Shown here piece after piece: positions 61,064-64,000 of a DNA stretch of 64,000 bases. Below the pieces are notes generated by a model, which was not told where the DNA came from, did no database searches, and saw only the letters and a list, made by a program, of their open reading frames with translations. Source of the stretch: Streptomyces parvulus (GTDB taxonomy: Bacteria; Actinomycetota; Actinomycetes; Streptomycetales; Streptomycetaceae). The first letter of the stretch is position 1, and every line of letters begins with the position of its first letter. The DNA lies in the NCBI RefSeq assembly GCF_014648855.1, contig NZ_BMRX01000007.1:124001-188000 (forward strand), written 5' to 3'. The position numbers and the translations under genes were made by a program.

Positions 61064-61657
61064 TCACCGCTGCCCGGGGATGCGCGCCAGCGCCCGCACC
61101 GCCGCCTCGGCCAGCGCCGGGTGGGCCAGGGCGTCGTTCAGCACGGGGCCGGCCCGGTCGTCGCCGAGGGCCCCCAGCCCCTCGACGCAGGCGAGCGCGA
61201 CGCGGCGGTGCGGGTCGTGGGGGCGCAGCCGGCGTTCCAGCGTGGTGATCAGAGCGGGCACGGCCTCGGGGGCCCGCAGCTCGACCAGCAGCCGCACCGG
61301 TTGCAGGGCGTAGGCGACCCGCAGTTCGTTGGTGGCGAGGGCGGCGGCCGCGCGGGCGGTGCGGGGGTCGCCGAGGCGGGCCAGGGCACGGGCGGCGGCG
61401 GCGCAGCGCGGCGGGTCCCGGTGGTTGAGCAGCAGTACGAGGGACTCGAAGGCCCGGCGGTCCCCGGCGGTCCCGAGCCGGAAGGCGGCCAGCTCCCGCG
61501 CCCAGAGCGGATGTCCGGGCTCGGTGAGCACCGCGGCCAGTTCGTCGCGGTCCGCGGTCGCCGCCAGACAGTCGTGGGCCGCCGGGGCGTCCGGCACGCC
61601 CGAGGCCGCCGCCTCGGCCCGTAAGCGCTCCGTGACCACTCGCAACTCTTCGTCCAT
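61064..61657 (-). CDS. HEAT-repeat protein with a TTA codon (bldA-type)
   Basis: A 197-residue helical-repeat protein. Repeating units such as AGDRRAFESLVLLLNHRDPPRCAAAARALARLGDPRTARAAAALA and PEAVPALITTLERRLRPHDPHRRVALACVEGLGALGDDRAG are HEAT-like. The scaffold would bind a partner protein. Codon 12 is TTA (61622-61624 on the plus strand reads TAA), read by the bldA tRNA in Streptomyces. No ribosome binding site precedes ATG 61657; TAACCT ends 7 bases before it, so the mRNA is probably leaderless. A 9-base inverted repeat covers the likely -35. Confidence 0.85.
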   Translation of the reverse strand: MDEELRVVTERLRAEAAASGVPDAPAAHDCLAATADRDELAAVLTEPGHPLWARELAAFRLGTAGDRRAFESLVLLLNHRDPPRCAAAARALARLGDPRTARAAAALATNELRVAYALQPVRLLVELRAPEAVPALITTLERRLRPHDPHRRVALACVEGLGALGDDRAGPVLNDALAHPALAEAAVRALARIPGQR

Positions 61658-62041
61658 GACACCGAGGTTAGGGGCGTCACACCCCTCGTGGGACGTACAT
61701 CACGAACACGAGGGGCTGGCGCGCTCGTTACCCGCGAGTTAACCTCAGACGAGCGGGTCACCCTCCCGCAGCAACTCCTCACGGTGGTCTGGTGACGCGG
61801 CCGCCGGGAGATCAGTCGGTTCGGTACCACGGGTACCGCAGGACGGTTCGGCCCCGGGACAGGGCCGGGCCGGAGAGAGCCGCCGGGCGGGCGTGTGCAC
61901 GCCCCCGCGACGGCACCGGGCGTGTGCGAATCCAGCCCGGCCACACCCGCACTCCGCACTCCTTCCTCCTCCACGCGACCGGCGCGCCCCGAGCGGCGTC
62001 CGCGCGTGGTCCGTCGTCACCCTCATTCCTGGAGTCCCGCG
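61658..62041. promoter_or_regulatory. 384-base divergent regulatory region with three inverted repeats
   Basis: No gene seen. IR1: CCCCTCGTG (61682-61690) and CACGAGGGG (61707-61715), perfect, 16-base spacer, over the likely -35 of the HEAT gene. IR2: CGGTACC (61822-61828), ACG, GGTACCG (61832-61838), perfect 17-base dyad. IR3: GGGCGTG-TG-CACGCCC (61889-61904). IR2 and IR3 lie on the 3HCDH side. The last 100 bases before 62042 are C-rich; GGAG at the end is the ribosome binding site. Confidence 0.5.
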
Positions 62042-63847
62042 ATGGCCACTCCCCTGTCCGACACCCCTCTGTCCCCGCTCCGGACCATCGCCGTGGTCGG
62101 CCTCGGCACCATGGGCACCGGCATCACCGAGGTGCTGGCCCGGGCCGGCCGCACCGTCGTCGGCGTCGACGTCAGCGAGGAGCAGGCCGCCAGGGCACTG
62201 GCCGCGCTGGAGTCCTCCACCGCCCGCGCCGTCGAGCGCGGCCGCCTCACCGCCGAGGAGCGCGGCGAGGCCCTCGCCCGCGTCCGCACCACCACCGACC
62301 TGCGCGCGGCGGCCGACGCCGACCTGGTGATCGAGGTGGTGCCGGAGTCGTACGAGGTCAAGCAGCTGGTCTTCCGGGAACTGGACGGGATCGTGCGTCC
62401 GGAGACCATCCTGGCGACCGGCACCAACGCCCTGTCGGTGACGCGTCTTGCCGCCGAGTCGTCCCGTCCGGAGCGGGTGCTCGGGCTGCACTTCTTCAAC
62501 CCGGCCCCGGCCATGAAGCTGGTCGAGGTCGTCTCCTCGGTGCTGACCGCGCCGGCCGCCGTCGCGGCGGTCACCGACCTGGCCCTGGACCTCGGCAAGG
62601 AGCCGGTGGCGGTGGGCGACCGGCCCGGGTTCGTCGCGGACGGCCTGCTGTTCGGCTACCTCAACCAGGCCGCGGCCATGTACGAGGCCAACTACGCCTC
62701 CCGCGAGGACATCGACGCCGCGATGCGCCTCGGCTGCGGCCTGCCGATGGGGCCGCTGGCCCTGTTGGACCTGGTCGGCGTGGACACCGCGCGCACGGTC
62801 CTTGAGGCCATGTACGCCGCCTCCCGCGACCGGCTGCACGCGCCCGCGCCGATCCTCAGGCAGCTCAGCGAGGCGGGCCTGACCGGCCGCAAGGCGGGGC
62901 GCGGCTTCTACACCTACGAGGCGCCGGGCAGCGCCGTCGTGGTGCCGGACGCGCTGACCCCGCGCGCGGACGCCGTCCCCGTCGCGGGCCGTCCGGTGCG
63001 CGCGGTGGGGGTCGCCGGGTCGGGCACCATGGCCTCCGGCATCGCGGAGGTGTTCGCCAAGGCCGGGTACGAGGTCGTGCTCGCCGCCCGCAGCGCGGAG
63101 AAGGCGCAGACCGCGAGGGCCCGGGTCGGCAAGTCGCTGGCCCGCTCCGTCGACAAGGGGCGGATGAGCGCCGAGGACGCCGCGCGGGCGCTGGAGCGGA
63201 TCACGCCGACGGGGTCCTACGACGACTTCGCCGACGTCGACCTGGCCGTGGAGGCGGTCGCCGAGGACCTGGAGGTCAAGCGGCAGCTGTTCGCGACGCT
63301 GGACAAGGTCTGCAAGCCCGGCGCGGTGCTGGCCACCACCACCTCCTCGCTGCCCGTCGTCGCCTGCGCCCGCGCCACCTCGCGCCCGCAGGACGTCATC
63401 GGCATGCACTTCTTCAACCCCGCGCCGGCCATGAAGCTGGTCGAGGTGGTCCGCACGGTGCTCACGGCGGACGACGTGCACGCCACCGTGCGGGAGGTCT
63501 GCGCGAAGATCCGCAAGCACGCCGTGGACTGCGGCGACCGGGCCGGGTTCATCGTCAACGCGCTGCTGTTCCCGTACCTGAACAACGCGGTGAAGATGGT
63601 CCAGGAGCACTACGCGACGCTCGACGACATCGACGCCGCGATGAAGCTGGGCGGCGGTTACCCGATGGGCCCCTTCGAGCTGCTTGACGTGGTCGGCCTG
63701 GACGTGTCGCTGGCCATCGAGAAGGTCCTGCACCGCGAGTTCCGCGACCCCGGTCTGGCTCCGGCGCCGTTGCTGGAGCATCTGGTGGCCGCGGGCTGCC
63801 TCGGCCGCAAGACGGGCCGCGGCTTCCGCGAACATGCCCGCCGCTGA
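62042..63847 (+). CDS. Tandemly duplicated 3-hydroxyacyl-CoA dehydrogenase
   Basis: A 601-residue protein of two fused 3HCDH units (~1-295 and ~318-601). Each has a Rossmann start (VVGLGTMGTG; VAGSGTMASG), a LHFFNPAPAMKLVEVV-type motif and a 3HCDH C-terminal domain ending in GRKAGRGFY / GRKTGRGFR. It should reduce or oxidise 3-hydroxyacyl-CoA with NAD, as in beta-oxidation or butanoate metabolism. Unit 2 has the residues equal to human Ser137, His158, Glu170 and Asn208 (S435, H456, E468, N506). Unit 1 keeps H150 and E162 but has N129 and D200 instead. ATG 62042. Confidence 0.95.
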   Translation: MATPLSDTPLSPLRTIAVVGLGTMGTGITEVLARAGRTVVGVDVSEEQAARALAALESSTARAVERGRLTAEERGEALARVRTTTDLRAAADADLVIEVVPESYEVKQLVFRELDGIVRPETILATGTNALSVTRLAAESSRPERVLGLHFFNPAPAMKLVEVVSSVLTAPAAVAAVTDLALDLGKEPVAVGDRPGFVADGLLFGYLNQAAAMYEANYASREDIDAAMRLGCGLPMGPLALLDLVGVDTARTVLEAMYAASRDRLHAPAPILRQLSEAGLTGRKAGRGFYTYEAPGSAVVVPDALTPRADAVPVAGRPVRAVGVAGSGTMASGIAEVFAKAGYEVVLAARSAEKAQTARARVGKSLARSVDKGRMSAEDAARALERITPTGSYDDFADVDLAVEAVAEDLEVKRQLFATLDKVCKPGAVLATTTSSLPVVACARATSRPQDVIGMHFFNPAPAMKLVEVVRTVLTADDVHATVREVCAKIRKHAVDCGDRAGFIVNALLFPYLNNAVKMVQEHYATLDDIDAAMKLGGGYPMGPFELLDVVGLDVSLAIEKVLHREFRDPGLAPAPLLEHLVAAGCLGRKTGRGFREHARR

Positions 63848-63908
63848 GCGTCCGGGCGACTGGTTCCGGTCACCCGAGGACTGGGGCGGGCTGCTCGATC
63901 CCGCCGGG

Positions 63909-63936
63909 TCTCCCCCGCCCTCCGCGGGCGGGGAGA
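63909..63936 (+). terminator. Hairpin downstream of the 3-hydroxyacyl-CoA dehydrogenase gene
   Basis: TCTCCCCCGCCC (63909-63920) pairs with GGGCGGGGAGA (63926-63936) around TCCGC, with one bulged C. It starts 61 bases after the stop codon. A strong GC stem without a U run. Confidence 0.6.
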
Positions 63937-63983
63937 TCCCCGGTCACGCGCATGATTGCGTGCACATGCAGTACGTTCGGGTC

Positions 63984-64000
63984 ATGCCCCAGCCCGCCAA
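63984..64000 (+). CDS. Possible start of the next gene (cut by window end)
   Basis: ATG 63984 (or in-frame ATG 63966) opens a frame reading MPQPA before the window ends. There is no purine-rich binding site; TACGTT ends 6 bases before ATG 63984 and could be a leaderless -10. The identity of the gene cannot be told from five codons. Confidence 0.3.

Overview
The window is chromosomal DNA of a Streptomyces species or close relative. The evidence is the very high GC content, the strong G/C preference at third codon positions, purine-rich ribosome binding sites, many GTG starts in 4-base ATGA/GTGA overlaps, DUF5753 and SigB/F-type regulators, and a ten-gene gas vesicle cluster in the order gvpO-A-F-G-Y-Z-J-L-S-K that I recall from S. 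coelicolor. Exactly one gene carries a TTA leucine codon (the bldA-dependent rare codon), in the HEAT-repeat gene at 61064-61657. I saw no rRNA, tRNA, CRISPR array, insertion sequence, prophage or integron.

Layout. 1-1767: two helix-turn-helix regulators (MmyB type, cut by the window edge, and DUF5753 type). 1911-8419: a complete respiratory nitrate reductase operon narGHJI. 8425-13054, minus strand: OsmC peroxidase, amino-acid permease, a holin-like/phosphodiesterase fusion, and a small resolvase-like protein. 13149-14554, plus: MBL hydrolase and DedA protein. 14618-17016, minus: a translationally coupled pair, a lysine-free aminotransferase-fold protein and a second MBL hydrolase. 17227-22794, minus: secreted anchored protein, SigB/F sigma factor, VOC/AraC pair, UvrA-like (DrrC-like) ATPase. 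22997-25960: stress-type genes (DUF2795, CBS, PfpI/DJ-1) and a Vms1/baeRF-like protein. 25977-30210: ABC-F protein, PAP2-lipid kinase fusion, methyltransferase.

30237-35575 is the gvp cluster, read right to left. It is preceded on the same strand by ndh - transketolase - ligD polymerase (35681-40307), each overlapping the next by 4 bases. 40443-44399 holds a small membrane protein, VOC protein, DUF5107/TPR protein, DUF6204 and a GNAT. 44446-49508 is a minus-strand run of four peptidases (M55, M20, S9, S66) that looks like a cell-wall peptide salvage operon. 49718-56466 carries a PIG-L deacetylase, methyltransferase, SpoIIE-type phosphatase, and an MFS exporter with an unusual beta-sandwich tail. 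56653-64000 ends with SRPBCC, an Rv2578c-like radical SAM protein behind a LexA-type box, a secreted tripeptidyl-aminopeptidase-like hydrolase, RidA, GNAT, the TTA-containing HEAT gene, and a tandemly duplicated 3-hydroxyacyl-CoA dehydrogenase.

The best candidates for something new are: the lysine-free PLP-fold protein coupled to an MBL hydrolase; the oppositely charged tails of GvpY and GvpZ with the low-GC start of gvpO; the half-degenerate duplicated dehydrogenase; the bldA/operator-controlled HEAT gene; and the exporter with three cytoplasmic carboxypeptidase-regulatory-like repeats.
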